Positions 26,871 through 39,637 of a DNA stretch of 64,000 bases are shown here, piece after piece. Origin of the DNA: Gadus chalcogrammus (taxonomy: Eukaryota > Chordata > Actinopteri > Gadiformes > Gadidae); the NCBI RefSeq assembly GCF_026213295.1, contig NC_079420.1, forward strand, positions 4,486,268 through 4,550,267, written 5' to 3'. The notes under the pieces are model-generated. The model made no database searches and had not been told where the DNA came from. It saw only the letters and a program-made list of their open reading frames with translations. Each line of letters starts with the position of its first letter. Positions within the stretch are counted from its first letter, which is position 1. The translations under genes were made by a program, and so were the position numbers.

Positions 26871-29800
26871 AAGGCATAAATTCAATATTGGAGTAAAAAG
26901 GATAGCATACATAATCCATTATTTATTCTTCCCACTAGTCAATAATGCATGAAACAATGTGTTTCTATACAGTGCGTTAGCCCTGATAGATGGTGAGATA
27001 TAAGTGAGTGGATGTCAACTCCAGTATAGAATACACGGTGTGAATCCCTGCCTGTGTATCTCTCTATTCCCACCAGCCTCACTATTGTCCAGTGCCTAAT
27101 TGGCTCCCCTTTCAAGTGCATCCATCCAGGGACTCCCCAGGGAGAGGAACCTTGCAGCCTAACCCTTAACACTCTCTCTCTGCTTTATCGTAATGTAGGA
27201 CCCTATTCCCACACCAAAAACCATGCATATGCATGAGCCACGGAGGAGAGACCGTGGACTGAATGCTCTGGACTGCTTAGTCCGGAGCATTTGTTTAGAT
27301 GCAATCACATGGTTAAGTATATACGACATGTGCACGGATATGCATTTGTACGTGCTCGGCATGATTCTGACAGATGTGTCAGTCATGTCCGTATAGATCA
27401 CGATGAGCGTTATATGCACATTAATGAACTGCAGATTCAACCGTGAATGTCGCGAGAAGTACTGTTTGAACCGAGCCAGCATGGAAAAGTGGATCATGCA
27501 GAGATAACTGGTTAATTCGTCACACATCTCTTGGGGTGGTGGGTTTTAGGAAACCAGGATGAACTGCCTCAGGTCAGACCCAACCCAATGAGCCCCGACC
27601 TTGTATTGGATTGTCAAAACTTGGAGCGCCTCTTGTGCTGGTGTTCATTGTAAAGTGTATTTAATTGGTCCGGTCTCTCTACCAATGCCAACAAATAGCA
27701 GCAGGATATTAAGGACAACCAGGGAAAACATCTGCTTATTCTGCGAGCTGCATGGGTGGACTCTGGCAAGATGGCTGCCAGGTTATGATGTTCTCAACAC
27801 ATACAGGTAATGATGTCCTGGGGTGGATCTGCTTGGTAGAGACAAGAATATCACCTGGGAAAACATTATGGCGGGAAAATGGCTGGGGGATCATCCATCA
27901 TGGCCACTGACATGACAGGCAGCGCCATCTTCTCTCGTTTTGCTGTCGTTGTTGTAATTTTCCCCGCTGACGGGTTTATATGTGTGCTCCGAATCATATG
28001 CTATGGCTCTGCCACCCGTCCCTTCCAATGACGCACTATTGCTTGGACGTCTTATAAACCGCGTGATGCGTTGTCATTATCATGACATCAAATACAATCA
28101 AATAATACGAAATAAACAGACGTGGTCATGAAAAAGTTAACTTATGATGGATTTGCCGTGGATATGGCTGCAGGGCGGATGATTGAATTAGTTGTTCGAT
28201 CCAGGACTCGACAACAAAGTGTGATTTTGTGCTATTATGCAGAGCAAGCACAGGCAGACAAAAATTGTGTGAGGTGGATTCATGGGAGAGAGTGGGTGTT
28301 GGAGGGTGAGTGTGGGACAAAGTTTACCGTAATACAATGATAATGTTGAGAATTTATTTCACATGTTCAAATTTCTGGTGTGAAGGAAAACACAAGGTCT
28401 TGAGTCAATCAGGTGTTGCTCACACAAACCTATAGGTGTCAATCACACCAGCAGTGTGTCATTATTGTGATAAACACAGATTTTTCCCAGCAATTGTGTA
28501 ATGAAAGTAATGGAAAAACCTGCAACACATTCTTTATTCCTATTGTGGAACGATGGAGCTAAAGCTAAAAATGACATGCCCCTCCTCTGGCAGGCAACAT
28601 TTGATAAATCAGCACATGCTTGGGTGCCAACAACTCTGGAATCAGCCAATTCTTTCAGGAGCTGGAAATGATGACGGCGGCATAGAGAATCTGACTGAAC
28701 AATCTGTTCCCGGGGCTGATTATGTTGATAACCTACTGCGTGCTGCCAGGTGGCAGCCTACAGGCCGTGTTCTTTACTTACTCCTTCCACCACTCACACT
28801 ATGGATTTAGCATTTTAGAAGTGCTTACTTGGATAAAAAACCAACTTCCACAAGGCACTTGTATCCCAAAGTGACAGCGTTTTATTGTCATGTGTGGAGT
28901 GTTGTGAATTGGGAGAATAGTTCTGTTGTCTTTTATCTTTGGAGCTACAGTTACAGTTTCAGTGGGAGAATTGCCAGATGTCTGATTTCCAAAACGAGTA
29001 ATTAAGTAATAACTTAACACAGACTAATGTAGGGCGGTGTGAACCCAGATGTATTGGTAGATAAATCAACCTACATTCCGAACAAGACCCTACGATATCA
29101 AGTGAAACCGCTGGAATTGTGTTGCACTTTAGTAGCAGATAGAAATCCTGTCTTAATTGAACTGATGTCCTATTTAAGCACAATCTCTTTCCCCCCCAAG
29201 CGGTTTTATATAGATATTTGCCTTTCGCGGGGTATACATATTTACACTTTATATACAAGGTTATGGGGGTAGAGATGGATTTGATTATGGGGGGGGGGGG
29301 TGGTTGCACTCCAATTTATTTGAGCCAAAGATGTAACAGACACAATTGGTATTTCACCATCTCATTATCCGCCAATATTGCCGATTAGAATTCAAAGGCT
29401 ATAGTAAATGTCAGAGAAAGGCCAGGGTTTTGTTTTTCAAATTGCATGCATAGAATGTGTTTATTTTATCCTCCCATATTCTTAAGCCAATAGCCAAATA
29501 AAAATAGCAGAGGATATTATGAAAGTAATGCATATCTTCCAATATATACTCATTAAAACCCAGACACTGCTGTCTGAAACAAATATATTTCGTTCATTGT
29601 TGTATTTTGTTTATTTATAAGTGGGGAAGAAGTCAGAAATGGTTATCATGTGCGTGACACAGCCCTCTGATAAGGCCCCTCATTGCATTGATCTTTCCAC
29701 AGCTTTCCAGCGACCACATGAGAACTTTTATCTAAGGAGCTTTTCTCTTTTCCTAATTTTAAAGGTCTTTGTTTATGTTTCCCCACTGTAATTTAGATCA

Positions 29801-31019
29801 AAGGAAATGCTTGTGTTCCCAGGTCAGTTAAGACCTCAGCCTCAGCCAGAAGAAAGCTCTATTAAATCTTAACTTCATTTATTAATTTATTTATGCTAAT
29901 ATTGGGTAGACTGCTGTACAGTTTGTATTCAAGGGCAGCATTTTCTTTGCATGTCCAATGTAGTTGGGTAAGAGTTATTTGGTGAACTTGTCGACCCCTA
30001 ATTCAGTTATAAGGCTTTCCGAAATTAAACCGTGTGCATACATTTAACCATTCGAATTGCCTCCCCTAGCTATAAATATGCTGAAAATTGGTTTCAGGTA
30101 ATTACTTTTTTCTCCTGAGTACTCCCAAGTTTTAGTTAGTAAAAAATATGGTTCAATTGAATAACAGACAATGGGGATGCCACGTTTAAAATAAAGTGCG
30201 CCAAATATGCGTTTGAGTAATTTACTTGATCCGTTGAAATACAGTTTTATGGCAAGGCAGGCTTATTTATATAGCACAGTTCAAACACAAACCACATCCA
30301 GTATGCAACACAAAGGCAGGAATCACATTGTTAAGGCATTTCAGAAAGGACAATTGACAAAGGCATTTACTGTGTGTGTTACTGAGCTGACATCTGGAAG
30401 TGTCACAGTGTGGTATTTATTTAGTAATAATTGTATATGGAAAGCGAAGCATCATGTCTGTCTCCATGACAGATAGATTGAAGCAATCAAGGAGGGAAAT
30501 TTATTGTTCTCCTGGGGTTGGACTTGCAATAAGAGTGTGGGTGGATGCTCTAACGCAGCTCCATCAATATTAGTATGGTTTGAATATGACACCTCCTCCT
30601 TGTTGAAACCCGGTCACAAAACGCTTTTGTAGCAGAAACGAGGCAAAAATTATGTTTCTTGTTGTCCTTAATGTGAGTTATTACTTTGCTGAGAGGAGGG
30701 GAAAAGCCTGGCACAGGCATTTTTCTAAAAAGGTGCACAACTGTAATAAACTCTACTTTAGAAAGTAAAACGTTAGGTAGCTTGATGTTGTTTTTTGATG
30801 TGCTACTTTTAAATAGTTTTTATAACTAGATGTATAAAATTCACTTGGGAAGTTATTCTATGCCTGTTCCACCCCGATATCAAACAAACCCTGCTGTGAA
30901 TCTGAATTAACTTTGAAGATTTACCATTCCTATTCACAAAACCATCATTCAACGCATGACACATTGAGCTTTGATCGTCTTGATAATCAGTAAATTGAAA
31001 ACGTACTGAACATATAAAG
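26871..31019. other. Long quiet AT-rich region
   Basis: There are no long tandem repeats except a G-run at 29290-29301. A 13-bp hairpin with one wobble lies at 27262-27291 (aatgctctggact, loop gctt, agtccggagcatt). No gene or complete transposon was recognised. The low repeat load and AT-rich word content (for example around 29440-29600) would suit conserved non-coding DNA, but that cannot be judged from one genome. Confidence 0.45.
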
Positions 31020-31235
31020 CGCTTGTCTGAAATATGGCCAGCGCCTTACCATTTGGGCCTCCCATTCACCCATTCATGCACTCGTTCATGCACTCATTCA
31101 TACACTGACAGCGGTGTCAGCCACGCATGGCAACAGCCTGGTCCTTGGCAGCAGTTGGGGTGAGGCGTCTCGCTGGGGGACACCTTGACACCTGGCGAAG
31201 AGGAGCCGAGGATTAAACCAGCAACCTTACCCAAC
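31020..31235 (-). mobile_element. tRNA-derived SINE-like repeat, minus strand
   Basis: Read on the minus strand, it starts with a B-box-like ggttgctggtttaatcctcg, continues through caaggtgtcccccagcgaga and tgaatgagtgcatgaacgag, and ends near a kcgctt-type 3' word (aagcgctttatatg). I recall this block as a frequent teleost repeat (dispersed copies with 'gcggtgtcagcca'). The internal promoter-like word and its fixed order support a SINE, but the family name is not certain. Confidence 0.65.
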
Positions 31236-33934
31236 CTCACTGATGCTCTCGAGCAACTGTCACTCCAGTGAGTATGTAATATACAACTGTTTTTTCCAGC
31301 AACTCTGTAGCTTGCAGTCAGGGTTGATGATGACTGATGAAATCCAGCTAGCCCATGTGTTTATATTACCACGACTCAGTTCTTTAGCAGATACTAACAT
31401 CCAAAGCACCCAACAGTGGATTCATCTCCATATCATTGAGGGTGTCTTTATTTCGTGTCTCCTTTATTCAGTTTGGTGGGCGGAGCCCAGTGTTTAACAC
31501 TGAAGTCTTTGGAGATTGGAAAGGTAGTGATGAGCAATCTGCTGCTGATCTAAGGCTTGATTAAAAGCAAGGCCAGGGGCTAATTCATTGGCCTTTTATT
31601 TCAATGACAGGCTCATTATCCCAGAGCAGGGCGGAGAAAAGTCACCGAGGTTTCAAAGCATTGTGGAGCTACCGAGGGGACGAGGTGAACAATGTTAATT
31701 CTCCCTTTTGGATGATTCCCCAGGGAACTGTTCATGTTGATTATTATGCAATCCTAATAGAGACTTGATGAACAATATTGTCAGTATTTCCCAATCCCTG
31801 TGGCTGAACCTGAGGTCTCTTTTTATTTTGTGCTTGCATTTTGGTGTGTCCAGACTATTTTTGTAATGGTGGTAAAGGAACCATAGTCTCACAAATAAGA
31901 CTTTAGATTCATATTAAAAGTCTGACGGCGGACGACTTCAAACCCGGGTGAACGTGGAGTTTCCCTCTCTTTCGCTTCGCATTTTGAAACATCTAGCTTG
32001 TGCAAAACATGGACAGGAACGAACAGTCCTTGTTTACAATTTAAAGAAAAAAGACCCATGTTGTTCCATGAATCCATTTTGTTTCTGTTTTCAAAGGGCA
32101 ATCGTGCGAAAGGCGAACACGTCCATCCCGAACGGGGCCGGCGGCCCAGTCCGTTTGTTTTCTCCGTGTTTGAGGAACGTCGTGTTCAAATGTCAGGGCG
32201 ACACCGGGGCCCGCTCCCCTCGTTCCAGAGCCAAACCCGCAGCCTGAGTCCCCCCCTAGGTCACCCGAGGAGGGCGGTACATCGCCCGAGGCGTCTGGGT
32301 CCTTGATTAACAATGAGTGATCGGCAGACGACCCCCCGAGGCAGAACACAAGGGCAACCCCGTGATACAGATACGAGAATATTAGCACTTTTAATATTAA
32401 TATCGAAATGTTTTCCTAGCATCAAAGATCACTCATGCGGCTGCCTCAGGTCCTTCGCAATCCCATTTGCATAAATATTAGTGGTTCGATATTAGGACAT
32501 TTCTATCCAGTGCAGCTTAGCAAATGCATTAGATTCCGATATGTCATCAGTGAGCATAGGCCTAAGGAAGGCTACAGATGGCAGACATTGGGGTTCGAAC
32601 CCAGTCCCTTGTGGATGGGAATCGAACCCACTATCCTTCCCTCCTACACGACGTGCACAACGTAAATGTGTGGTTCCCATGTGTATGGTAACTACAGCTT
32701 CGAGCCCGCCCGTCCCCCACATTGACCCTGAAAAAACGATTGTACCGCCAGAAAGACGTTCGATACTTGTCATTAGTCCTTTCCATTCGGCTCATAACGA
32801 ATAAGCCGATAGGGTTGATCAGGTGTGAGGGATTACTCTGCGGCAGGTGGCGAGTGTCATCTCTCTAAGGGTGTCCCATGGGATGGGCTCTCATTACAAG
32901 GCACTTTAATTGAGCACATATTTGCATGTTTTTCATATCGTCCGATTGGCCCTGTTGTGAGAACCACGCCTGCCCCCCCAAGCTGACTTACCCCCCCACC
33001 GCAAGACACAGAGGGGCGCGGGAGGATGATGCATAAGGATTTGATTGTTATTTAAAAGCAGCCAATCAGAGGCGAGGCTAACCACCATTGTGAATTAGTT
33101 GTGCATTTCACATCTCTTTTTTTCTCGGCGTCACGTGTGCGTGGCTTAGCCAATCACTTCCGTTGGGGGAACGCAAATTGGCAACATTCCGCACATCCAT
33201 ATCACACTCTAATTGGATTTTCCTCTGCAACCCCCAGCGGTGCTGTTTCAGATGCCTATAAATCACGCATGCCACAGCGAGGGGAAGTCATAAAATATGC
33301 CCAAAGAAAGACAGACCCCTGCATGCAAGATGTTGACAACATCGAAAGAAAGGCTGAGCTTTCGGCTCGGACATGGTATTTTTGGACTGTTATTCTGGTG
33401 TCACATTCTCTTTGATTCCTACTAGTTGTGGAAGTAGTGGCTTGCAGATAATTTTTTCTAATTTGTTATCTTCATTCATTAGTTGTATTCGTTTTCATGG
33501 GTTGGGATAACCGCTATGCTAATGCCCGTTTTTTGGAAAAACAGAGCCAACTCTGCATTGAATTCTCTGTACGTGCTTGTGTGTGTGTGTGTTTGTGTGT
33601 GTGTTTGTATGTGGCTGTTAAAATGTAATTTTCTAGCACCCACTTCAAAATGCCTTTCACCAGCTTGGCCTCGCTAGGCTCTGAACCCTCCGATGAACCT
33701 ATTGATGAATGTCAGCCACGCTGGGCATAGATATGCTCAGGGTCACTTCCATTTATCTCAGGGAATTAGGGCAATCAATACGATGACGTTTCCATGGCAA
33801 CAGGTCTACGGGGCCTTCGCACAGTAGCCATGCCATTATCCAGGTTGAAGTTTTCGCCGGAGTTTGTTAATGGGGACAGGAGATACCCAAGAAGGTTAGG
33901 TTTGCTGTCACATCCTCAAAAGACAAATGTTTAG
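31236..33934. other. Single-copy DNA with a CpG-rich patch
   Basis: The stretch 32095-32345 is strikingly CpG-rich (acggggccggcggccc, gcgacaccggggcccgc) within AT-rich DNA. Both strands stay open for about 100 codons there, but no protein family is recognised. A word ggggttcgaaccc near 32589-32601 and gggaatcgaaccca near 32618-32631 look like B boxes of a decayed minus-strand SINE (about 32570-32700). Octamer-like atttgcat occurs at 32465-32472 and 32920-32927. Confidence 0.4.
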
Positions 33935-34060
33935 ACAGCTGGTGGCTCAGGTGTTCGACTTCCAGCCAAAAGGTTGTAGGTTTTGTTCCTGCCTCGTACC
34001 TGTGGCCATCCTTAGGCAAGATGCCCTTGAATGACAAGTTTTTTGAATTCATCACATTAA
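33935..34060 (+). mobile_element. tRNA-derived SINE fragment
   Basis: The A-box-like tggctcaggtg (33943-33953) and B-box-like ggttgtaggttttgttcc (33972-33989) are correctly ordered and spaced about 20-30 bp apart. The middle motif ttaggcaagatgccctt (about 34012-34028) follows. The conserved 3' block is missing, so the copy is truncated or decayed. Confidence 0.68.
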
Positions 34061-34235
34061 ATAATCTGCAATATCGCTGAAAATACATTTTATTGGTATA
34101 CCGAATGCTTTTTTTTTTGCGTTCTCGCTGCTGTTCAATTATTTCTTTATATTTTTTTTTTTACTTAATTCACGTCAAATGATGTCTTTGTCCTCAGCGA
34201 TAAAATCGAAATAGTTCACGAGAACTTGTTAATGT

Positions 34236-34236
<1 letters not shown>

Positions 34237-34303
<67 letters not shown>

Positions 34304-34321
34304 ACGCACACACACACACAA
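34237..34321. repeat. (CA)n microsatellite with CG interruptions
   Basis: About 55 bp of pure CA followed by three cacacg units and more CA. A G-run of about 13 lies 115 bp downstream (34439-34451). Confidence 0.97.
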
Positions 34322-35167
34322 ATACACCCGCCCCCATGCGGATGGCACAGCCTAAGTAATGAGCCCTGACATTTACCATTTTTATTTCGGGCCTGCCTGG
34401 CTGTTCTGTCTCTCTGATTAGCTCTGACCTGTGTCTGAGGGGGGGGGGGGGCGCAGAAAGGCCATGACCCCAATGTTACCAACAGGTAATGAGTAGTGCA
34501 CACTCAGGTGTGAGCGTGTGATGTCCTGACCGCATCAGAGACAAAGCCCATAGATCAACATGGCAGCTGACTACCAGGCACAGCCCGAAAAACCACAGGA
34601 GCACGCAGAGGATAAAACACACACGAGTCAAGCATAGCTTATCTTTTGTTAAAGTAGAAGCTAAATTAAATTTAGCAAAATCAGTGATAATCTTTTTTTT
34701 GTGCCTCAGATAGACTTTTGGCCATCAGTTGAGAACAGCTGAAAGAGAAAGATATGTCATGTATAATCACAGCCAAAACGAAGCGTGGTCACAGACCGGT
34801 CAGCATAATAATGCCAAATAAGCACGATATGAGAGAGGGGTAGCTATGCTTTTTCATAGTCTCCGATATATCCTTTAATATTGATCCATCCGTTCTTCGC
34901 TTGATGTCTGTCGGTTGAGATGATGGAGACAACAGCACCACGACGCAAACCCCACAATACTGGAGTTGGTTGAGGTGGAGACACTATCAGAAAGAGCTTC
35001 TTGGACCATTCTCTTCTCTTCTCTGGTTTATACTTTGGTTTATGGGGTCTGGTCTGTATTATGTTACATTTAAATGAGAAGCATTAGCACAGAGCAGATA
35101 CACGTGAGTTAAATAAAGCATAAGAAGAGGCTTACTGAGCATGTATATAGAAAAAATAAAAGGGGAG

Positions 35168-35250
35168 ATCATTAGGTCATTTAGCAGTGGCTTTTATCCA
35201 AGCGACATTTTATCTTAATGACTTACAGGTGATGCTGAGAGCAAACAAAG
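35168..35250 (-). mobile_element. SINE 3'-block relic
   Basis: Plus-strand gtcatttagcagtggctttt then atccaagcgac is the reverse complement of the fish SINE 3' block, with a few changes. No promoter part is visible. Confidence 0.5.
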
Positions 35251-35546
35251 CATTCAGTCAATATGGGAAGTGGCTACGCTGCTAAGTGCTACATGAGGAA
35301 AAGGAAGGTGACTGTGTGCAGATTTGATTTTAATTAGGGAAGCTGGGTTTTTGATCCTGTCAAAATAGGAAAGAATGAATCTAAATTAAGCAGATTGATG
35401 CTGTGAGTGTCTCCATGGACAAAGTGTTCTACTCCAGCCTGTCCACTTCATAGTGTATTAAATGTGTGACTGATGTTAAGGCACTGCTCATTTCAGCTAG
35501 GATGATGGGAGCTGGTTTCTCTGGCTTTCACTTGAGAAGTTCCCCA

Positions 35547-35678
35547 TCTCTCTCTCTCTCTCTCTCTCACTCTCTCACTCACTCTTTCTCTCTCTCTCTC
35601 TCTCGCTCTCGCTCTCGCTCTCGCTCTCTCCCTCTCCCCCATGCTCCCTCTCTGTCTCTCTCTCGTTCTCTCTTTCGT

Positions 35679-35764
<86 letters not shown>

Positions 35765-35810
35765 TCTCCCCCATGCTCTCTCTCTGTCTCTCTCTCGTTC
35801 TCTCTTTCGT

Positions 35811-35857
<47 letters not shown>

Positions 35858-35880
35858 CTCGCGCTCTCTCACTCAAACTC
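35547..35880. repeat. (CT)n tract with a duplicated 131-bp block
   Basis: The phrase cccccatgctc followed by ctctgtctctctctcgttct and ctctttcgtgctctc occurs twice, near 35636 and 35767, separated by pure CT. The block was probably duplicated as a unit inside the microsatellite. Frames are Ser-Leu or Arg-Glu artefacts. Confidence 0.92.
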
Positions 35881-37225
35881 TTTCTCACTCCCCCCTCCCT
35901 CCTCTCCCCCTGTCCTCCTCCCTATGGATACACTCACTGGTTGTGTTGTTGTCAGTGTTAGGCGAAGACGATCGTGTGGAGATGGTTCACAGCGAGGACG
36001 TTTTAACGTGTAACTGTTAAAGATAGGCCACCCTGCCGAGCAGGAGAATATGCCCTCAGAGGGAAATGATTGCTGCTACAGTGAGTGAGGGGACTTCTAT
36101 TGGTAGACTCACATATCATGGCAAGCTTTATGAGCACGTAAAACACATTTACGAGCTCTGTCTTTTAATCAATGCCTCGTTGGCTTTGAGCGTCCACCTT
36201 CATTTCATAATTTTCTTTTTGGGAAAAAAAAGTCGCCTGCAATTCGATCAATATATATGTTGTTTTTTTATTCAGTATTATAAATGTTATATGTCATCTA
36301 TTTTGGCTCGATGGGCTCCTTCTCAAATGACATATAAAAACCTGGCAGTATTAAATAAAGGTTTTAATGTGCAACTGATCTACACCATCTACTAACTGCT
36401 ATCAATGTTGTTGTTTTTTCCATCTAATGTATTTGTGGCATTTGTGGTTTTTAGAAAGACTGAGAGTTCAAGAAGTCGCAGGCAGAGCCAGACATGGTGA
36501 GGCACAAAATCCAAGTCTAACCCTCTCAACAGTTCAACAATAATTGTCTTTCTGGCATTTAAAATGATTGTTTCTTAAGCACCATGTTTCCTTCCTCACC
36601 GACGAAACAATGGTGGTAACATTTCCCAGCAAAACAAATCTCTCCATTTGCCATGTCTTCCTCTGCAATTGTCTCTTTTTGCTGTGTTTCTTGAGAAAAT
36701 AACTGTACATTATATACATTTTTTTCAATCTGATGCAGTTAATCGTCATGATTCAAGCATGTGCTGCAAATATTTTAAATTGTCTATACATCATGTTGAA
36801 GGTCAATCCCTTTAGAAAATCAGCAGTACATAATTATATGTATTTGAGTGACGAATAAGTTGGAGATACAATTTTAAGCACAAATTGTATATGCATTACC
36901 ACTGTTTTGTCCTTTTGCACAAACAAAGGTATCGGTGTGTCTAATACCATCACAATAATACATTTGTAATGCTTTTGACCAGATAATAATATTTCAAAAT
37001 ACTTCTACATGGCCATATATATGCCACTAATCAGCATTAATTTATAGTAAATTTTTTGTATTTAGAATTTACAAAAATAATTAGTCAATCGTATGCTAGC
37101 AATGATGATCTTCAAAATGTAAACATGTAAAATGGACATGTTCAGGTAAAAACATCAGACCAAATTGGTTAGAAGTGGAAACAATCACCATGTTGATAGA
37201 ACTGGGTGTATGGGTCTAATTCTTG
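35881..37225. other. Quiet AT-rich DNA
   Basis: A 109-codon frame at 36066-36395 (+) has no recognised domain. The remainder has no repeat or gene signals. Confidence 0.45.
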
Positions 37226-37504
37226 GTAACACTTTACAATAAAAGTACATTAATTTACCATTAATACAACTTGTTAATGCAGCTATAAACACTTTCATTT
37301 AGCATTAGCGGTAAGGTAAGGTAAATAACCTTACCTTAGGATTAAGGTAAGGTTATTGGGTAAGTAATGTCTAAATTCATACCTTTAGTAAACACGAAAA
37401 CCCTTGGTAAATCATTGCTAGACTTTAAGTTAACTGAATCGACTTTTAGCTAATTAATTAATTAATGAATATGAATCAGTGGTACACTTAATATAAAGTG
37501 TTAC
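37226..37504. mobile_element. MITE-like element with gtaacactttaya ends
   Basis: The left end gtaacactttacaataaaag (37226) and the right end, tataaagtgttac (ending 37504), are inverted copies sharing gtaacactttA.A. The interior holds a palindromic patch built from ggtaaggtaa/ttaccttacc words (37310-37350). Many vertebrate DNA transposon relics begin ggtaacactttacaataa; the superfamily is not fixed here, as the target-site duplication is unclear. Confidence 0.62.
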
Positions 37505-39557
37505 TTTAGTCTTAAATATTATTAATAATTTCAAGCATAACCGACGGCTGCAAGGGAAAGAAAACACATAGTTTTGGTTTAAGTATCTAAATCTTTTTTC
37601 TAAACCTATCATGGCATCTGAAGTTATGTTTTCTTCCACTTTTCATCCCAACTCACACTCACATGGACATTGTGTCATCAGGAGGGGGCAAACCCCTACG
37701 GTTCAACAGTATTGATCAAAGTCAGCGGGATCAATAGGTGTCTACTATTCCCTCTGAGGCAAAGCAAACACAACCTGACGTGCAACATGGCCTGACGTTT
37801 GATGACTGCATTTTTAGAGATCAGGCTGGCTATTTCTCCACATCTTTTCACTCCTCAACGTTGTGGTGTTTCAACACTATATATGTCAACTGCAGGGTGG
37901 ATTCATGAACGATTACGCAATCAAATCATTAAACAGGCTTCTTCGTTTTCATGCCTGGCAAAGAGCACCCATCGCTCTGTTTGAAAACACATTTTCAGGG
38001 TGTAAAATAGCATGGCAGTAAAAAAAAATCCCTGGAATGTTGGTGCTATGGAGAAAATGCACGCCACATACACAAATACGAAGCACAACTCTACAGTATA
38101 TTAAATACAAAATAAGAGTAAAAAAAATACAAACATATACAATCAAAGACATAACGTAACACTAATGTAAAAAAACAAAACACTACAAAACAGTACACAC
38201 TACACAACACATCAAGGCCCACCTGCTTTAAGGGAATCCTACCTCTCGCTTTTTTCAACCGGAGCCCGCCAAAGGGAAAGCTGCTGAAGGAAATGTCACA
38301 GAACAAGCCAGAGAAATCTTCATTCCATCAGTATAGTCTTTTCACTCTGCGGCCGGGTGTCTTCCTGATGATTTCTCCTCGTAGAATTTCATAGAGCATT
38401 CATTTGTCATTTCAAGGACATCACAAAGCACGTCTCCTTCTCATATACAAGGTATAGTTCTTCTCTTTCTATGTCCCAGTCGGTGTTGCTCAGCACCGCG
38501 ACCTCACCACAATCACTACCCGATGGCACGCTGTGGCGACATGTCTCAAGGACGTCGTTAATAAAGAACAGGGGAAGTGTGTGAGACAGCTCGGCGACGA
38601 GGACCAATCACGACTCGGCGCCACTCAAACTTAACGAGCGCCGGCGACAGGACAGCAGAAATGTCTCTCTGTTGTTTTTTTTCTTGTCCCAGATCTTCAA
38701 ATTGTTTTTTCTTTCTGTTTGCTACAGAGAGAAATCAGTCTCGGTTTGTGAATTGTAGTGTAGTTCCAATCCCCTCAGCTCAGTAGGGTCGGACTGGCAG
38801 AGTAGCCATGGCAGGATTGGCAAAGGAACAGACTGCGTGAAATATTCACAAAGTAATCAAAATGTTATCACGAGTTTGAATTACAATTACAGACTGAGGG
38901 TTTAGGTCTTAATGAAGAGCGGTTCATGTTGTCTCTTGACAAATTGCCAAGTTTATGAGAAGTTTGCTCGTTATTGAATCAAATAGAAAAACAGAATTAT
39001 CATATTTTTCAAGCTCATGCTAGCCGCCGTCAACTCATAACTTTGAGGCTACATGTTCTCTGGGGAGAAGTGAAGTGCTAGTGAAGGCAGCACCAGTGGA
39101 GCTGTCCAAGGTACCAGCTGCTGTACCAGCAGCAGGCGGGCGAGCCACTGAGAACGGGCTGACCAATAGTTCCGCCTCTTTGCTCGTTATCCATGACGAG
39201 TCTCACCTGGATCTGAACGCCTGCTGTCCCCTTGTAGATTGCTTATGTTAGGCTTGGGTTTTTTTTTCGCCGATGTACTTTAAGATCATCTGAAAGGTCA
39301 GGTATATCTGTCATCTGGTGGTTATTTTCTGATCTGATCATGTCTGGCCTTGTTAATTCCTAGAACCCCTGGTAGCGCTGTCATTTTAGTTTTTTTTTTA
39401 TATCGTCGTTAGTTTGCTCCGCTCTTCTCTGTTAAAATGTAATTCCTGAGAAATAATTGGACGCAATTGACGTTGTTGTACGTCCCATTCCAGATATTAT
39501 TTTATGATTTGTGCAAATGTTGTGCTTTATATCCGGTTTGTTCCTTGCTGCTTTCAG
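37505..39557. other. Single-copy DNA, nothing firm
   Basis: Good polypyrimidine-AG acceptor-like sequences occur near 38670-38692 and 38715-38728 without a matching donor or open frame. The rest is AT-rich and repeat-poor. Confidence 0.4.
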
Positions 39558-39637
39558 ATCAAATTAACCAATACCTTCTCTCTTGTTAGCTATGGAGCCA
39601 AGGTGTTGCATTCTGGATGTTCAAGGCTGACGGCAAG
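39558..39637 (+). other. Possible small exon between good splice sites
   Basis: Two acceptors, ctgctttcag (ending 39557) and ttctctcttgttag (ending 39589), precede a strong donor aag/gtgagc at 39638. With the second acceptor the exon would be 48 bp (39590-39637), divisible by 3, and open in one phase as LWSQGVAFWMFKADGK. With the first it would be 80 bp and open in another phase. No product is recognised. It may be chance: such site pairs occur often in 64 kb. Confidence 0.22.

Noticed and set aside
32580..32640. tRNA gene suggested by two B-box-like words (ggttcgaaccc, gaatcgaaccca)
   Set aside because: No cloverleaf, anticodon arm or A box could be assembled; a decayed SINE is the simpler reading.
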